From DYJE01 sp041660385 (GTDB lineage: Bacteria > Desulfobacterota > Desulfobacteria > Desulfobacterales > Desulfolunaceae): a stretch of DNA of 64,000 nt. A model generated the notes under the pieces. That model was given only the letters and a program-made list of their open reading frames with translations, was not told where the DNA came from and searched no databases. Positions 24,491 to 33,756 of this stretch are shown one piece after another (the stretch's first letter is position 1; each line of letters opens with the position of its first letter). The stretch is from the NCBI GenBank assembly GCA_041660385.1, contig JBAZWJ010000025.1, positions 1 to 64,000 on the forward strand, read 5' to 3'. The position numbers and the translations under genes were made by a program.

Positions 24491-27358
24491 ATGGTAAAAA
24501 AAGAAAAAAAGCATGATTTGCACAGGCTGGTTGATAAAAAAATCGGCGATTATCTTGGATGCGACCCGGAACTGATCCGGGCGTCCCTGGACCAGCAAAA
24601 AGGTGCCGGCCCCTTTCACGAAAGGCCATTTCTCGGAAGTATCCTTGTGGAGGTTGGCGCTGTTTCACCCGACCTTCTTTCGGATGCCTTGTTGATGCAG
24701 CGCCATGACCGGCTTGCCAGATGCGATCTTTTCAAGGATTTGAACAGCGACGATCTGATGAAAATAAGCCGGTATGCGGCTGAAGTACGATTCGACGAAG
24801 GTGAGGAGTTCATCGTTCAGGACAGCCCCGGCGACTGTTTTTATCTGCTGATCAAAGGCCGTGCTTTTGTTTACAGACGAGACGAATACCAGGACATGAC
24901 ACCTATCTGCCATGTTGACCCAGGGGAAAGTATCGGAGAAATGGGCTATTTCAGTGACGGACGTCGGCTGGCCAGCGTGAAAGCTATCGAACGATGTCAG
25001 CTTTTATGTATCGATTACTCTGATCTGGAACGCCTGGTCCAGGAATCGCCCCAGCTGGCAAAAACCTTTCTTATCCTGATCACCCAGAGACTTAAAAAAA
25101 CCAATCTCCGGTTCGAGCGGACCGTTGCCAAATCCAGGCGTGCGGAAAAATATCTGGAAAACATCTATGAGCTTCTGGATATGACGGAAGTTCTCTCCCT
25201 GCAAAAAGGCATCGAAAGCCAGATCGAACGGATCGTCACCACGGCCCGGAAAATCATGAACGCTGAACGGGCCACCTTGTTTCTTCTGGATGAATTCACC
25301 GGCGAACTCTGGTCCATGCTTGCCGAAGGTCTGGCTATCCGGGAAATCCGGATATCCAAAGACAAAGGCGTGGCCGGATGGGTGGTGAAACACGGCAAGC
25401 CGGTAAACATAGAAGATGCTTACTCTGATTCACGATTTGACCCGGCGGTTGACAAGATCACCGGTTACAAAACCCATTCCATTTTATGCGGTCCACTGCT
25501 GAATCTCAAAGGCGAGCTGGTGGGTGTGCTCCAGGTGATCAATAAACAGAATGGCAATTTCGACAAAGCCGACGAATCGTTCTTTTCCGCCTTTTCCTAC
25601 CAGACAGCCATTGCCGTGGAAAACCTCCAGCTCTACAAACGGCTGATCAAAGACCATGAAAAAATGGCCATTCTCTTTGATGTGGCCACCCATGTGGCCC
25701 AGACCCTGGACCTTGACACGCTGTTCGTGGATATCGTGAATAAAATCACGGAAGTTCTCCAGGTTGAACGAAGCTCCCTTTTTCTCATCGACAGGGAAAC
25801 CATGGAGTTGTGGTCCAAAGTAGCTCAGAAATCGGAACTGAAAGAAATCAGATTCCCCATGAACCAGGGGCTGGCAGGCCATGTGGCTGAAACCGGTGAA
25901 ATCCTCACGATAACTGACGCTTACGAAGATCCACGATTTCTGGCATCTGTGGACGAAAAAACAGGATTTGTCACCCAGTCCGTGCTCTGCGCCCCCATCG
26001 TCAACAGGGACGGAAACACCATCGGCGTTGTTCAGGCCATGAACAAGCAAGGGGCTGACTTTGAAAAAGAGGACGAAGATCTGATCCGGGCACTCTGTTC
26101 CCATATTGCCGTGGCCCTTGAAAATGCGAAACTTTTCGAAAAAACGGTGGAGATGAAAAACTATCTGGCCTCGGTTCAGGAAAGTATCTCCAACGCCATC
26201 ATCACTCTGGACGACGATTTCCGTGTGGTGACAGTGAACCGAGCTGCGCGGAATCTTCTGAGCAACGGCACAACCGAGCTGGAAAAAACCGACTTCCGAA
26301 ACATCCTCGGCGAAGGGAACGCCCAGTTGATCATAGATATCCATCAGGTTTTTCACAGCGGCAAACCCATGGTGGGCTATGACCTGGATCTTGTTTTTCC
26401 ATCAAGCAGGCAACACATCGTGAACGTGAATGTGGTTCCTCTGGTGGATGCAGCGGAAATCCGGAAAGGCATTGTTCTGGTCATCGAAGACATTACCCGT
26501 GAAAAACGGATGAAAAGCACACTTGTAAGGTACATGGCCAAAGATATCGTGGAAAAAATCCTGGGTGACCCATCCCAGCAGACCCTGGGTGGCAAACGGG
26601 GCAAAGCCACCATTATGTTTTCCGATATCAGGGGTTACACCGGAATCACCGAAAGCCTTTCCGCCGAAGAAACTGTGGCCTTTCTGAACGAGTACTTCAG
26701 CATGATGGTGAACGTGATTTTCGAACATGACGGCGTTCTCGACAAGTATCTGGGCGACGGAATCATGAGCGTTTTCGGTGCGCCATACCCCAGGGACGAT
26801 GATGCGGTCAGGGCTGTTTACACGGCTCTTGCCATGCATGAAAAACTGGAGTCATTCAACCAGACACGGATTTCAAAAGGCAAAGCCCCCATTCACATCG
26901 GAATCGGCATATCCACTGGAGAAGTGATCTCCGGCAACATCGGCTCTGAACGCCGCATGGAGTACACAGTGATCGGTGACGGCGTGAACGTGGCATCACG
27001 GATCGAAAAACTGACCAAACATTACGAAGCGGGCATCCTGATCAGCGATTTGACCGCAAGGGATCTTAAAGATCTATTTACCGTAAGGTTCGTTGATTTA
27101 GTGCAGGTCCGTGGAAAAAAACGGCCCATTGAACTATTCGAAGTTCTTGGAGAAAAAGGCAAAGCACTGACCCCGGGGCAACAGTGTTTTCAGGATGGAA
27201 TGGCCTGCTACAGAAACAAGGATTTCAAAAAAGCCCAGGACTTTTTCCTCAAAGGTGTTGATCAGGACCCTCTGTGCCGGATTTTTCTTGACCGGTGCAT
27301 TCAGCTTGGGAATATGGATACCTTAACCTGGGACGGGGTTTGGGTTAGTCCTTTTTGA
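24491..27358 (+). CDS. Adenylate cyclase with cNMP-binding, two GAF and PAS domains
   Basis: A 955-residue cytosolic protein. Domains in order: an N-terminal 60 residues resembling the type II/IV secretion ATPase N-domain (LGSILVEVGAVSPDLLSDAL); a cyclic-nucleotide-binding domain (about 75-195); two GAF domains (about 235-385 and 395-555), each ending in a VINKQNGNF/AMNKQGADF-type motif as in cNMP-binding GAFs; PAS (about 560-680); and a class III cyclase domain (about 700-890). Metal-binding Asp residues are in FSDIRG and LGDG; the Lys in DKYLGDG and the Asp in VIGDGVN point to ATP rather than GTP. The C-terminal 65 residues look TPR-like. Product cAMP could be read by its own cNMP domain and by the protein encoded at 51634. 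Confidence 0.9.
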   Translation: MVKKEKKHDLHRLVDKKIGDYLGCDPELIRASLDQQKGAGPFHERPFLGSILVEVGAVSPDLLSDALLMQRHDRLARCDLFKDLNSDDLMKISRYAAEVRFDEGEEFIVQDSPGDCFYLLIKGRAFVYRRDEYQDMTPICHVDPGESIGEMGYFSDGRRLASVKAIERCQLLCIDYSDLERLVQESPQLAKTFLILITQRLKKTNLRFERTVAKSRRAEKYLENIYELLDMTEVLSLQKGIESQIERIVTTARKIMNAERATLFLLDEFTGELWSMLAEGLAIREIRISKDKGVAGWVVKHGKPVNIEDAYSDSRFDPAVDKITGYKTHSILCGPLLNLKGELVGVLQVINKQNGNFDKADESFFSAFSYQTAIAVENLQLYKRLIKDHEKMAILFDVATHVAQTLDLDTLFVDIVNKITEVLQVERSSLFLIDRETMELWSKVAQKSELKEIRFPMNQGLAGHVAETGEILTITDAYEDPRFLASVDEKTGFVTQSVLCAPIVNRDGNTIGVVQAMNKQGADFEKEDEDLIRALCSHIAVALENAKLFEKTVEMKNYLASVQESISNAIITLDDDFRVVTVNRAARNLLSNGTTELEKTDFRNILGEGNAQLIIDIHQVFHSGKPMVGYDLDLVFPSSRQHIVNVNVVPLVDAAEIRKGIVLVIEDITREKRMKSTLVRYMAKDIVEKILGDPSQQTLGGKRGKATIMFSDIRGYTGITESLSAEETVAFLNEYFSMMVNVIFEHDGVLDKYLGDGIMSVFGAPYPRDDDAVRAVYTALAMHEKLESFNQTRISKGKAPIHIGIGISTGEVISGNIGSERRMEYTVIGDGVNVASRIEKLTKHYEAGILISDLTARDLKDLFTVRFVDLVQVRGKKRPIELFEVLGEKGKALTPGQQCFQDGMACYRNKDFKKAQDFFLKGVDQDPLCRIFLDRCIQLGNMDTLTWDGVWVSPF

Positions 27359-27369
27359 TTTTTGGTGAT

Positions 27370-27456
27370 GTGGACCACGTGGACTTTGTTGACGGGGTGG
27401 ACAGTGGACTTTGTGGACTATAAGTTCAGGCTGTCTTTTTATAATCTGTCCACCCC
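27370..27456. repeat. GTGGAC-rich repeat with an 11-bp inverted repeat
   Basis: GTGGAC occurs at 27370, 27379, 27397, 27404 and 27413. GGGGTGGACAG (27394-27404) pairs perfectly with CTGTCCACCCC (27446-27456). It lies between the convergent cyclase and Fe-S protein genes and may act as a two-way terminator; the hexamer repetition is unexplained. Confidence 0.6.
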
Positions 27457-27498
27457 ATAAAAATCATCGGTTCGTTTCTGATGGGCTTTTGGTGTTAA

Positions 27499-28569
27499 TC
27501 AAATCCTTCCTCTCTCAATGCCCATTCGGATGTACATATCCATGTGATTTTCAGGCGGATCGTACAGCTGGTTTTCCGGTTTTTTCTGGAGACGGATGGC
27601 TTCACCGGGGCATTTGGTCACGCAAAGGCCGCAGCCGATACAGCGGTCCAGATTGAGCTGGGCTCGTTCGTCTACCATTGTGATGGCCCCGATCTGGCAG
27701 CGGTCAAGACAGACTTCACAGCCCACGCAGGCGTCCTGATCAATTACGGCAAAATAGCTGCTCTTCACAGCTTCGGCAGGTTTATCGCGCATTTTAAGGG
27801 AGTTCATCATGCCGCAGCAATCACCACAGCAGGCGCAGATGGCCCCGGAGTTTTTCGAGTTAAGGGGCTGGACCACCATGGCATGTTCGTCGCAGAGTTC
27901 CAGAATCTTTATTGCCTCGTCCACACCGATCTCACGGCCCATGCCGTTTTCGATATAATAATCGGCTGTCATGCCGAACATCATGCATGTTTCAATGGGT
28001 TTATCGCAAAGCTTGTCGGTGACTTTCCGAACCATGGTCCGGCACACACAGTTGGCCACAGCGATTTTCTTCTGTCGTTTAAGAATGGCGATGGCATCGT
28101 CATAGGGTGCGATAGGCCAGGTCGTGACCAGTTCGGTGTTGATGGGAACGGACCGCTGATGAGGCGTTTCAAGGGACGCCAGGGATTTGACAAACCCGCT
28201 CATCCCGTAAACAGCCATGTCTTTTGCCAAGGCTGCGTTGGTCTCAAAGTGTTTGAGCTGGAACTCCATGACCCCCACTATGAAAGGAACGGCGCTGTAA
28301 CGGGGCTCTCCGTTTTTTCTCAACCGGAAAAGCTGCCCTTTTTTGGCCATGGCTTCAAGCGTACCTGCGAGTTCGTCCCTGTCCCGGCCAAGACGTAATG
28401 ATACCGCGTCCACGGTTTCGGGAACAGGTGAAAGGTCGAGAAATAAAGCGGCTTCCTCTTCGCTGAACATATGCTTCAGCACCTTGATTTCAGCTTTGCC
28501 CGGTGTTTCGGGAAAACCTGTGGACCATTCGTCCAGTCTTGCACGCAATTTTTCGTAAACGTCGTTCAT
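27499..28569 (-). CDS. Winged-helix/4Fe-4S ferredoxin-type protein
   Basis: A 356-residue protein with AGGAGGT before ATG 28569. The N-terminal third looks like a winged helix (VDAVSLRLGRDRDELAGTLEAM). The middle has scattered Cys (NCVCRT; CACCGDCCGMM). The C-terminal 75 residues carry two [4Fe-4S] motifs, CVGCEVCLDRC and CIGCGLCVTKC...P. Proteins of this layout are common in sulfate reducers and related anaerobes and are thought to be soluble electron carriers or redox sensors; no partner enzyme is adjacent. Expression is probably controlled by the TetR protein encoded upstream, because a matching palindromic site lies 40 nt before the start. Confidence 0.8.
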   Translation of the reverse strand: MNDVYEKLRARLDEWSTGFPETPGKAEIKVLKHMFSEEEAALFLDLSPVPETVDAVSLRLGRDRDELAGTLEAMAKKGQLFRLRKNGEPRYSAVPFIVGVMEFQLKHFETNAALAKDMAVYGMSGFVKSLASLETPHQRSVPINTELVTTWPIAPYDDAIAILKRQKKIAVANCVCRTMVRKVTDKLCDKPIETCMMFGMTADYYIENGMGREIGVDEAIKILELCDEHAMVVQPLNSKNSGAICACCGDCCGMMNSLKMRDKPAEAVKSSYFAVIDQDACVGCEVCLDRCQIGAITMVDERAQLNLDRCIGCGLCVTKCPGEAIRLQKKPENQLYDPPENHMDMYIRMGIERGRI

Positions 28570-28602
28570 TCCTACCTCCTGTTAAACAACATTATAACAT
28601 TT

Positions 28603-28623
28603 AAAATAGACCGGTCATCTATT
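28603..28623. promoter_or_regulatory. Predicted TetR operator A, upstream of the Fe-S protein gene
   Basis: GACCGGTCATCTA (28609-28621), with core palindrome GACCGGTC, lies within AATAGACCGGTCATCTATT. It shares 12 of 13 bases with operator B before the TetR gene. The TAGACC-GGTCTA style resembles LmrA/NemR-type TetR operators. Confidence 0.7.
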
Positions 28624-28640
28624 TTTAACATAAATTTTTT

Positions 28641-29228
28641 TCACACAAACAGAACACCAATGAGTGCATCCAGTGTTTTTATTAAAGATGTTGTGCTTCC
28701 TTCGATCTGCATCCTCAACAATCCACCTTGCCATGCGTTCCACAAAATATCGGCAAGCACGTCAGCTTCCACATCACGTCTCATCAATTTCTGGTTCTGA
28801 GCGTTTTGAATGAGACGGACAATACGTTTTCCCCACTCAGCAATTGCGCCCTGCATGGCAAGAGAACAATCCGGACTCTCGTTGCCCATCTCTGCGGAAA
28901 GGTTTCCCACCAGGCACCCTTTGGGATCTTTTTCCAGAAGCTGGGTAATGTATAAATGGATATTTCTGATGGCTGTGACCGGATCATCCGATGTATGATC
29001 CAGGTAAGAATCAAGCTGCTCGGCAACTTTCTGTGAATACCTTTCAATCACTTCGGCCACAAATTTTTCTTTGCTGGCAAAATAATGGTAAAAAGATCCT
29101 TTGGGTACGTTCACTTCATCAAGAATCTGTTTCAGGCCCGTGCCATGATACCCGTGCACCGTCAGCAGCTCTATGCCCTTTTCCAGAAGGTCTTCACGTA
29201 AATGGTCACTTCGTCTTGGTCGTGTCAT
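28641..29228 (-). CDS. TetR-family regulator (AcuR/NemR/LmrA type)
   Basis: A 195-residue protein. The N-terminal HTH reads GIELLTVHGYHGTGLKQILDEVNVPKGSFYHYFASKEKF, in pieces typical of the subfamily with KGSFYHYF. The C-terminal domain has the KGCLVGNLSAEMG segment found in AcuR/NemR-like members, which respond to electrophiles or small acids through a Cys; here Cys is in KGCLVG and SPDCSLAM. It sits upstream of the Fe-S protein gene on the same strand. Predicted operators lie 13 nt before its own start and before the Fe-S gene, so it likely represses itself and that gene. The inducer is unknown. Confidence 0.88.
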   Translation of the reverse strand: MTRPRRSDHLREDLLEKGIELLTVHGYHGTGLKQILDEVNVPKGSFYHYFASKEKFVAEVIERYSQKVAEQLDSYLDHTSDDPVTAIRNIHLYITQLLEKDPKGCLVGNLSAEMGNESPDCSLAMQGAIAEWGKRIVRLIQNAQNQKLMRRDVEADVLADILWNAWQGGLLRMQIEGSTTSLIKTLDALIGVLFV

Positions 29229-29238
29229 AATTGATATG

Positions 29239-29256
29239 GTACGACCGGTCGTCTAA
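29239..29256. promoter_or_regulatory. Predicted TetR operator B, upstream of the tetR-type gene
   Basis: ACGACCGGTCGT (29241-29252) is a perfect 12-bp palindrome, and GACCGGTCGTCTA (29243-29255) matches operator A at 12 of 13 positions. Its position just before the TetR start fits autorepression. Confidence 0.75.
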
Positions 29257-29467
29257 TAATACAAGCATTTTTTCTATACAGAGCGCATTAAATATCATGC
29301 CGTAATGATAAAAAACCCATCATATAAGATAACGTTTTGACATCGCTCTGTCTTTGCTGTAGATTTTATAAGAATCAGGTATTTATGCTTGCATTTGAAT
29401 CTGATTCCTTCATGTGTTTCATTTCAGAAAACAGCGCCGTTTAAACAAAAACAAGGGAAACCTTCGC

Positions 29468-32008
29468 ATGGGATTTTTCAAAAAGCATCCTGCTCTTGTT
29501 TCAGGTCTTGGTTTGACATTCCTCTTTCTCATCCTCTGGTTTTCGGGTCTGGAATTTCTCGATGCTCTGGAATTGAAGTACTACGACGTGCGCATGAAAC
29601 TCCGGGGCGACCAGGAAAGCCAAAGCGACATCGTGATCGTGGACATCGACGATGATTCAATTGAAAAACTGGGGAGGTGGCCCTGGCCAAGGTCTCTGGT
29701 AGCCAAAGGTATCCAGAAAATCAACGAAGGTGGCCCCAGGGTCATCGGGCTTAACCTGATTCTCAGTGAAGCGGAGCAGAACAGTGGCATCAAGGAAATA
29801 AAAGATCTTGAACTTCTTTTCACCCAGAACCTTTCAGCCATAACCGGTGGGGCTGGAATCTCTTTTCTTTCAAGCATGCGAGAGGCTGAAGCCCGTCTTG
29901 ACAACGATAAAACCCTGGCCGAAGCCATACGGAAATCGGGCATTGTCATGCTCCCCGCCTTTTTCAGGGATTCGGAAGCCATACCCGAAGATCAGGCCGA
30001 CGAGAACAGCCCTCTTGCCCGGCAGAGTCTCCAGTTTGTAAACATTCCTCCCGGAGCATCTTGTCCCCAGTCCGGAGAAATCACACTACCCATTCCCGGA
30101 CTTCTTGACGCTGCGTTTGGCATTGGCCATATCAACCTCACCGCTGACATGGATGGAACGGTAAGAAAAGAGCGCCTAATCTACGAATACCAGGGACTTT
30201 ATGTGCCGTCTTACCCCTTGCGTCTGGCCGCAGCGTTCCTCAAAGTGCCCATCAACCAGGTCAAAGCTGAGCTGGGTTCCAGCATCATCATGGGCGGCAA
30301 AACTATTCCCCTGACCCCGTATTCCGAATTCCTCATCAGCTACAAAGGGGCCAACGGGTCGTTCAAAAGCTATTCCTTCTTTGATGTGATCAACGACAAG
30401 GTGTCGCCTGCCCTTTTTAAAAACAAAATCGTGCTGGTCAGTCCATCCGCTTCGGGAATCATGAATTCCCTGATCACACCGACGTCCATCAGTATGCCCA
30501 TGGGCGAGCTTTCTGCAAACACCATCTGGGCCATCCTGAACAACAACTTCATCACGGAACCTGCCTGGGCGTCGTTGATGGAACTGGTTCTTATTCTTGT
30601 TCTTGGAGCCATGATCACCTTCATTTTCCCAAGAATTAAAGCCATGGCGGCAAGCCTTACCTTTTTCGGTCTTCTTGCCGTTCTTCTCATCGGAGCCACC
30701 TACCTGTTCACATCCCAGGGCATCTGGATAAGGATCACCTACCCCGTACTTCTTCTGGTCACCGGCTACATCGGAATCACCAGCATCCGTTTTTTCATCA
30801 CCGAAGCGGGCAAAGAAAAAGTGGAAGGGGAATCTGCGGAAACCAACCGCATGCTGGGTGTTTCTTTTCAAGAGCAGGGCATGCTGGACATGGCTTTTGA
30901 CAAGTTCCGCCGTGTGCCTTTAGACGACCAGATGATGGGCGTTCTCTACAATCTGGCCCAGGATTATGAGCGTAAACGCCAGCTTAACAAAGCTGCATCC
31001 GTATACGAATACATGGCCGAATACGATGAAAATTACAAAGACATCACGGCCCGGAAAAAGAAGCTGCTGGTGGCTTCGGAAACCATGGTTTTCGGTGACG
31101 GATTTCTGGGCGGCAGTTCTTCAAACGATTCCATGGAAGCCACCGGAACCGGCACACGCCCCACGTTAGGGCGATACGAAATCGTCAAACAGCTGGGCAA
31201 AGGTGCCATGGGTGTGGTCTATCTGGGCCAGGACCCCCGGATCAACAGAACCACCGCCATCAAAACCGTCCGTTTTTCCGATGATTTTGAGCCGGAAGAA
31301 GCCAAAAAAATGTCCGATACCTTTTTCAGGGAAGCCCAGAGCGCCGGGACCCTTTCCCATCCCAACATTGTCACCATTTACGACGCGGGAACGGAAAAGG
31401 ACATGGCCTACATCGCCATGGAATATCTGGAAGGCAGTGACTTGGACCAGTTCACCAAGCCAGGACAGCTTCTACCCATGCGGAAGGTCATCGACTACGT
31501 GGCGGATATCGCCGACGGTCTTGATTACGCCCATCAGAAAGGCATCATTCACAGGGACATCAAACCAGCCAACATCATGCTTTTAAACACCGGAATCATC
31601 AAAATCACTGACTTCGGCATCGCCAGGATTTCCGCCTCATCCCAGACCATGACGGGTGTGATCAAAGGTACGCCCCACTACATGTCACCGGAGCAGTTTT
31701 CCGGTAAAAAAGTGGATGGCCGTTCGGATATTTTCAGCCTGGGAACCATGATGTACCGCCTTCTCACAGGTAAACTCCCCTTCCAGGGAGAAAATCCTGC
31801 GGCTCTGATGCATTGCATCCTGAACGAGCCCCACCCTGACCCGAGGACGCTTAATCCGAAAATCATCAAGCCCCTTGTACTGATCGTTGACAAGGCCCTC
31901 GAAAAAGACAGGGATAAGCGCTACCAGCGGGCATCTGAAATGGCTGGGCATCTTCGAGGGCTGGGCAGGAAAATTGATGAGGTCATGGCCAAAAAGCAGA
32001 ACGGTTGA
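29468..32008 (+). CDS. CHASE2-sensor serine/threonine protein kinase
   Basis: An 846-residue protein from ATG 29468, with AAGGGA upstream; an in-frame GTG at 29414 has no ribosome site. TM1 is at about residues 10-28, followed by an extracytoplasmic CHASE2 sensor (about 40-330; YYDVRMKLRG, DIDDDSIEKLGRWPWPR), then three closely spaced helices (about 370-440), a short TPR-like linker and a Hanks-type kinase (about 565-840). Catalytic parts are intact: GKGAMGVVYLG glycine loop, the Lys in AIKTVRF, HRDIKPANIM, DFGIAR and SPEQ. It is membrane-bound with a cytoplasmic kinase. The PP2C phosphatase and FHA genes that follow make a classical Thr-phosphorylation module. Confidence 0.92.
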   Translation: MGFFKKHPALVSGLGLTFLFLILWFSGLEFLDALELKYYDVRMKLRGDQESQSDIVIVDIDDDSIEKLGRWPWPRSLVAKGIQKINEGGPRVIGLNLILSEAEQNSGIKEIKDLELLFTQNLSAITGGAGISFLSSMREAEARLDNDKTLAEAIRKSGIVMLPAFFRDSEAIPEDQADENSPLARQSLQFVNIPPGASCPQSGEITLPIPGLLDAAFGIGHINLTADMDGTVRKERLIYEYQGLYVPSYPLRLAAAFLKVPINQVKAELGSSIIMGGKTIPLTPYSEFLISYKGANGSFKSYSFFDVINDKVSPALFKNKIVLVSPSASGIMNSLITPTSISMPMGELSANTIWAILNNNFITEPAWASLMELVLILVLGAMITFIFPRIKAMAASLTFFGLLAVLLIGATYLFTSQGIWIRITYPVLLLVTGYIGITSIRFFITEAGKEKVEGESAETNRMLGVSFQEQGMLDMAFDKFRRVPLDDQMMGVLYNLAQDYERKRQLNKAASVYEYMAEYDENYKDITARKKKLLVASETMVFGDGFLGGSSSNDSMEATGTGTRPTLGRYEIVKQLGKGAMGVVYLGQDPRINRTTAIKTVRFSDDFEPEEAKKMSDTFFREAQSAGTLSHPNIVTIYDAGTEKDMAYIAMEYLEGSDLDQFTKPGQLLPMRKVIDYVADIADGLDYAHQKGIIHRDIKPANIMLLNTGIIKITDFGIARISASSQTMTGVIKGTPHYMSPEQFSGKKVDGRSDIFSLGTMMYRLLTGKLPFQGENPAALMHCILNEPHPDPRTLNPKIIKPLVLIVDKALEKDRDKRYQRASEMAGHLRGLGRKIDEVMAKKQNG

Positions 32009-32169
32009 TCGGCCTATGCTTCTTGGGTTGTTTTTTTGATGAAAAATAGGTTAAAATGCCGGAATATGAACTTCCCAGAAGATCCGGCACCTGTGAGACG
32101 TGATGTTCACAGGTACGGGAATACTGGCAGCAGGAACATATCAACAACTCTTCGAAATCGGGATACGCT

Positions 32170-32982
32170 ATGGTTGTGGTTGAATCCGCCGGGATAACGG
32201 ATGTGGGTTGCAAGCGCACGGGCAATGAGGACTGCTACCTTGTGGATGATAGCATGGGGCTTTATATCGTTGCTGACGGAATGGGCGGTCATCAGGCTGG
32301 AGAAGTTGCGAGCCGTGTGGTGATCGAAACCATGAAGAGCTACATGGAGCGTTTTCAGGACGGTTCGGTGGTGGAGGAACTCGAAGATGAGGACCTGGAC
32401 CTCACCCGGGAAGCGAACCGGCTTCTCGCCTCCATCAGACTTGCAAACAGCAGTGTGTTCAGCATATCCCAGAGCAAAGAATCGTGCAGGGGAATGGGAT
32501 CAACTGTTTCTGCTATCTGGTTCACCGGTGATTCTTTTGTGGCGGCCAATGTGGGAGACAGCCCCATTTACCTGATCCAGGGAGATTCCATTGAGACCTT
32601 GTCCGTACCGCATACGGTGATTGCAGAACAGGCGTCCATGGCCAACGGGAACGCCATCAAAATCGATGAAAAATTCCGTCACATGCTCACAAGGGGCATG
32701 GGCGTGATTGAAACGGTTGATGCGGATATCTGCGAAAACCAGTGTTTCAACGGAAACACGTTTGTAATCTGCTCGGACGGGTTGAGTGATAAACTCACAC
32801 CGGATGAAATTCTGGATGTTGTCAAAGACGCAAAACCCGACAAAGCCTGCCAGGATCTGGTGGACCTTGCCAAAGAACGGGGCGGTGAAGACAACATCAC
32901 CGTTATCGTTGTCCGGGTTAAAAAAGTTAAACGCGGTTCTGGTTTTTTCTCATCCATTCTCAAGAAATTGGGATTGTCGTGA
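32170..32982 (+). CDS. PP2C-family Ser/Thr protein phosphatase
   Basis: A 270-residue soluble phosphatase. The metal-binding motifs of bacterial PP2C (Stp/PppA type) are all present: the GNEDCYLVDD Asp, IVADGMGGHQAGEVAS, GSTVSAIWF, ANVGDSPIYLI, ICSDGLSDKL and GGEDNITVIVV. It should remove phosphate from proteins phosphorylated by the kinase encoded upstream (161-nt gap) and possibly from the FHA protein network. The length is normal for the stand-alone family, and no extra domain is present. The first Met, 32170, has only a weak ribosome site; no better start is available upstream of the domain. Confidence 0.92.
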   Translation: MVVVESAGITDVGCKRTGNEDCYLVDDSMGLYIVADGMGGHQAGEVASRVVIETMKSYMERFQDGSVVEELEDEDLDLTREANRLLASIRLANSSVFSISQSKESCRGMGSTVSAIWFTGDSFVAANVGDSPIYLIQGDSIETLSVPHTVIAEQASMANGNAIKIDEKFRHMLTRGMGVIETVDADICENQCFNGNTFVICSDGLSDKLTPDEILDVVKDAKPDKACQDLVDLAKERGGEDNITVIVVRVKKVKRGSGFFSSILKKLGLS

Positions 32983-33025
32983 TATGGGATCAAGGACCTA
33001 ACATCAATAAAGAGAGGACAGGATC

Positions 33026-33748
33026 ATGCCGATTCTTCAACTTCAGTTCAAAGACAAAATCATCAGTAAGTACCGGGTAGAAAAAGGGAAAAGTATCAAA
33101 ATCGGCCGAAGGGAAACCAATGACATCGTGATCGAAAACGTGTCGGTTTCAGGGCGTCACGCCAAAGTAGAGTGGGCTGAAAATGGGGGGTTCATGATCA
33201 TCGATATGAACAGCACCAACGGTACTTTTGTAAATGACAAAATGATCACAACCCATGCCCTGAAACACGGTGATGTGATCTCTATTGGAAAACATCGGCT
33301 GATTTTCGGTTATGTCAAAGGCGAGGCTCGTCCCGAAGTGGAAGAAAAAACGGAGGAAGAAGGCTGGATGGAAAAAACCATGGTGCTTGACACTGAAGAG
33401 CACCGGGAGATGCTGGCCAAGACTGCCGAAGAACTGAGAGCTAAAATCACTGTGGATAAAGTAGGCATTCTCTCCTATCTCACCGGAGCTGACGGCGAAT
33501 TCCCCTTGACCAAAAAACTTGTAAAAATCGGGAAAGACACGGCAAACGATATCGTGGTGGGCGGGTTTACCATGGGAAAAGTCGCTGCCACCATCAGCAT
33601 GATGCCCACCGGTTATCAGTTGAGCTATGTGGGCGGAATGACCAAGCCCAAAGTCAACGACACAACGGTCAAGGAATCGGTAAAGCTTGAAGAGTTTGAC
33701 ACCATTACCATCGGGTCGCTCAAAGCGAAATTCATACTGAAGGGATAA
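33026..33748 (+). CDS. FHA-domain protein with second degenerate FHA-like domain
   Basis: A 240-residue cytosolic protein with AGAGAGGA before ATG 33026. Residues about 24-92 form a good FHA domain: IGRRETNDIVI, the phosphothreonine-binding SVSGRHAKVEW, and MNSTNGTFVND. A stretch with EKTMVLD, a possible phosphothreonine target, leads to a second FHA-like region (about 160-240: VKIGKDTANDIVVGG...). This second region lacks the Ser and His of the binding loop and so is probably not a phosphate reader. FHA proteins assemble complexes on phosphothreonine; with the kinase and phosphatase upstream, the set mirrors the PpkA-PppA-Fha logic of T6SS control. Confidence 0.88.
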   Translation: MPILQLQFKDKIISKYRVEKGKSIKIGRRETNDIVIENVSVSGRHAKVEWAENGGFMIIDMNSTNGTFVNDKMITTHALKHGDVISIGKHRLIFGYVKGEARPEVEEKTEEEGWMEKTMVLDTEEHREMLAKTAEELRAKITVDKVGILSYLTGADGEFPLTKKLVKIGKDTANDIVVGGFTMGKVAATISMMPTGYQLSYVGGMTKPKVNDTTVKESVKLEEFDTITIGSLKAKFILKG

Positions 33749-33756
33749 CGAAAGCC

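Noticed and set aside
25484..26356. 290-codon minus-strand open frame opposite the adenylate cyclase GAF domains.
   Set aside because: It has no start signal or domain, while the plus-strand frame has clear GAF motifs throughout.
27544..28398. 284-codon plus-strand open frame opposite the Fe-S protein gene.
   Set aside because: The minus strand encodes canonical ferredoxin motifs; the plus frame has the His/Gly/Phe-rich composition typical of an antisense reading.
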